This document shows positions 61,172 to 61,253 of a stretch of 61,253 bases of DNA, piece after piece (the stretch's first letter is position 1; the number at the start of each line of letters is the position of its first letter). Where the stretch lies: assembly GCA_963974055.1 (NCBI GenBank), contig CAXBCP010000026.1:1-61253 (forward strand), given 5' to 3'. The DNA is from CAXBCP01 sp963974055 (GTDB lineage: Bacteria; Pseudomonadota; Alphaproteobacteria; MPNO01; UBA830). The translations under genes were made by a program, and so were the position numbers. A model generated the notes under the pieces. The model worked only from the letters and a program-made list of their open reading frames with translations, made no database searches and was not told the DNA's origin.

Positions 61172-61253
61172 TTACCAGTATTTGCCGGTGCCGCCGATCA
61201 CCGCGTTGACCAGCCCGATGACCAGGTTGACGGTGACGAGGATGCGTATCTGG
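61172..61253 (-). CDS. Membrane protein, C-terminal fragment at the window edge
   Basis: The last 26 residues read (Q)IRILVTVNLVIGLVNAVIGG then TGKYW-stop, a hydrophobic helix with a short tail. The 5' part lies beyond the window. Family not recognised. Confidence 0.55.
   Translation of the reverse strand, partial: QIRILVTVNLVIGLVNAVIGGTGKYW

Overview
The window is a GC-rich stretch of a bacterial chromosome, most likely from an alphaproteobacterium. The strongest pointer is a mitochondrial-type complex I accessory subunit (NDUFS4 family, 5180-5488). It is supported by many TRAP and Bug-type solute receptors, a DUF2817 peptidase, and GMC, CmcJ and amidohydrolase catabolic genes. Genus cannot be read from the sequence. 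A PEP-CTERM/exosortase surface system is also present, which is less common in this class. Gene density is high, with frequent 4-nt start/stop overlaps and no phage, transposase or CRISPR.

Layout. 1-5.5 kb: end of a tRNA-Pro, then a leftward set (sulfotransferase-like, VOC, amidohydrolase, two tandem TctC/Bug receptors) and the complex I subunit. 5.7-8.4 kb: iorA-iorB, a molybdenum hydroxylase of the isoquinoline 1-oxidoreductase type. 8.5-15.6 kb: DUF2817 peptidase, 8-oxoguanine-deaminase-like enzyme, a second cyclic-amidase-type amidohydrolase, and a TRAP system with fused DctQM. 15.7-20.8 kb: FkbM methyltransferase, two SDRs, tRNA-Arg(TCT), a methyltransferase, glutaminase and a glutaredoxin-like protein. 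20.8-25.6 kb: GMC oxidoreductase, 3-hydroxyanthranilate-dioxygenase-like cupin and RidA protein, a modular Cys-rich secreted protein and a decayed copy of the dioxygenase 3' end. 25.7-33.6 kb: CmcJ-family protein, a three-gene TRAP system, two adenylate-forming ligases and an amidohydrolase. 33.8-38.1 kb: ECF sigma/anti-sigma pair, DUF952, a FliL-like membrane protein, a lactonase-like amidohydrolase and LrgA/LrgB. 38.1-43.6 kb: MBL hydrolase, amidohydrolase, EamA exporter, acyl-CoA dehydrogenase, glutathionyl-hydroquinone-reductase-like GST. 43.6-49.5 kb: repeats, an SH3 lipoprotein, a PEP-CTERM protein and the TPR protein PrsT. 49.5-53.7 kb: modABC with a ModE box plus an M15-like gene, then a second PEP-CTERM protein. 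54-57.2 kb: CobW GTPase, metC, sseA. 57.2-61.2 kb: a 65-aa ORF, a PepSY/response-regulator/kinase operon, an aldo-keto reductase and the end of a membrane protein.

How it works together. Much of the window looks like a scavenging and catabolic region. Periplasmic receptors and TRAP transporters sit beside six amidohydrolase-superfamily enzymes, acyl-CoA ligases and dehydrogenases, and ring-opening enzymes for N-aromatic compounds. The molybdate importer could supply the molybdenum hydroxylase. A second theme is cell-surface protein sorting: both PEP-CTERM genes have textbook sigma-54 -24/-12 promoters and flank the prsT region.

Main leads for novelty: sigma-54 control of the PEP-CTERM genes, the six-module Cys-rich secreted protein, a shared CTAA-N7-TTAG motif before both tctC paralogues, the 27-bp triplication joining modC to an M15-like gene, and the decayed dioxygenase fragment. 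All functional calls come from reading motifs by eye, with no database search.
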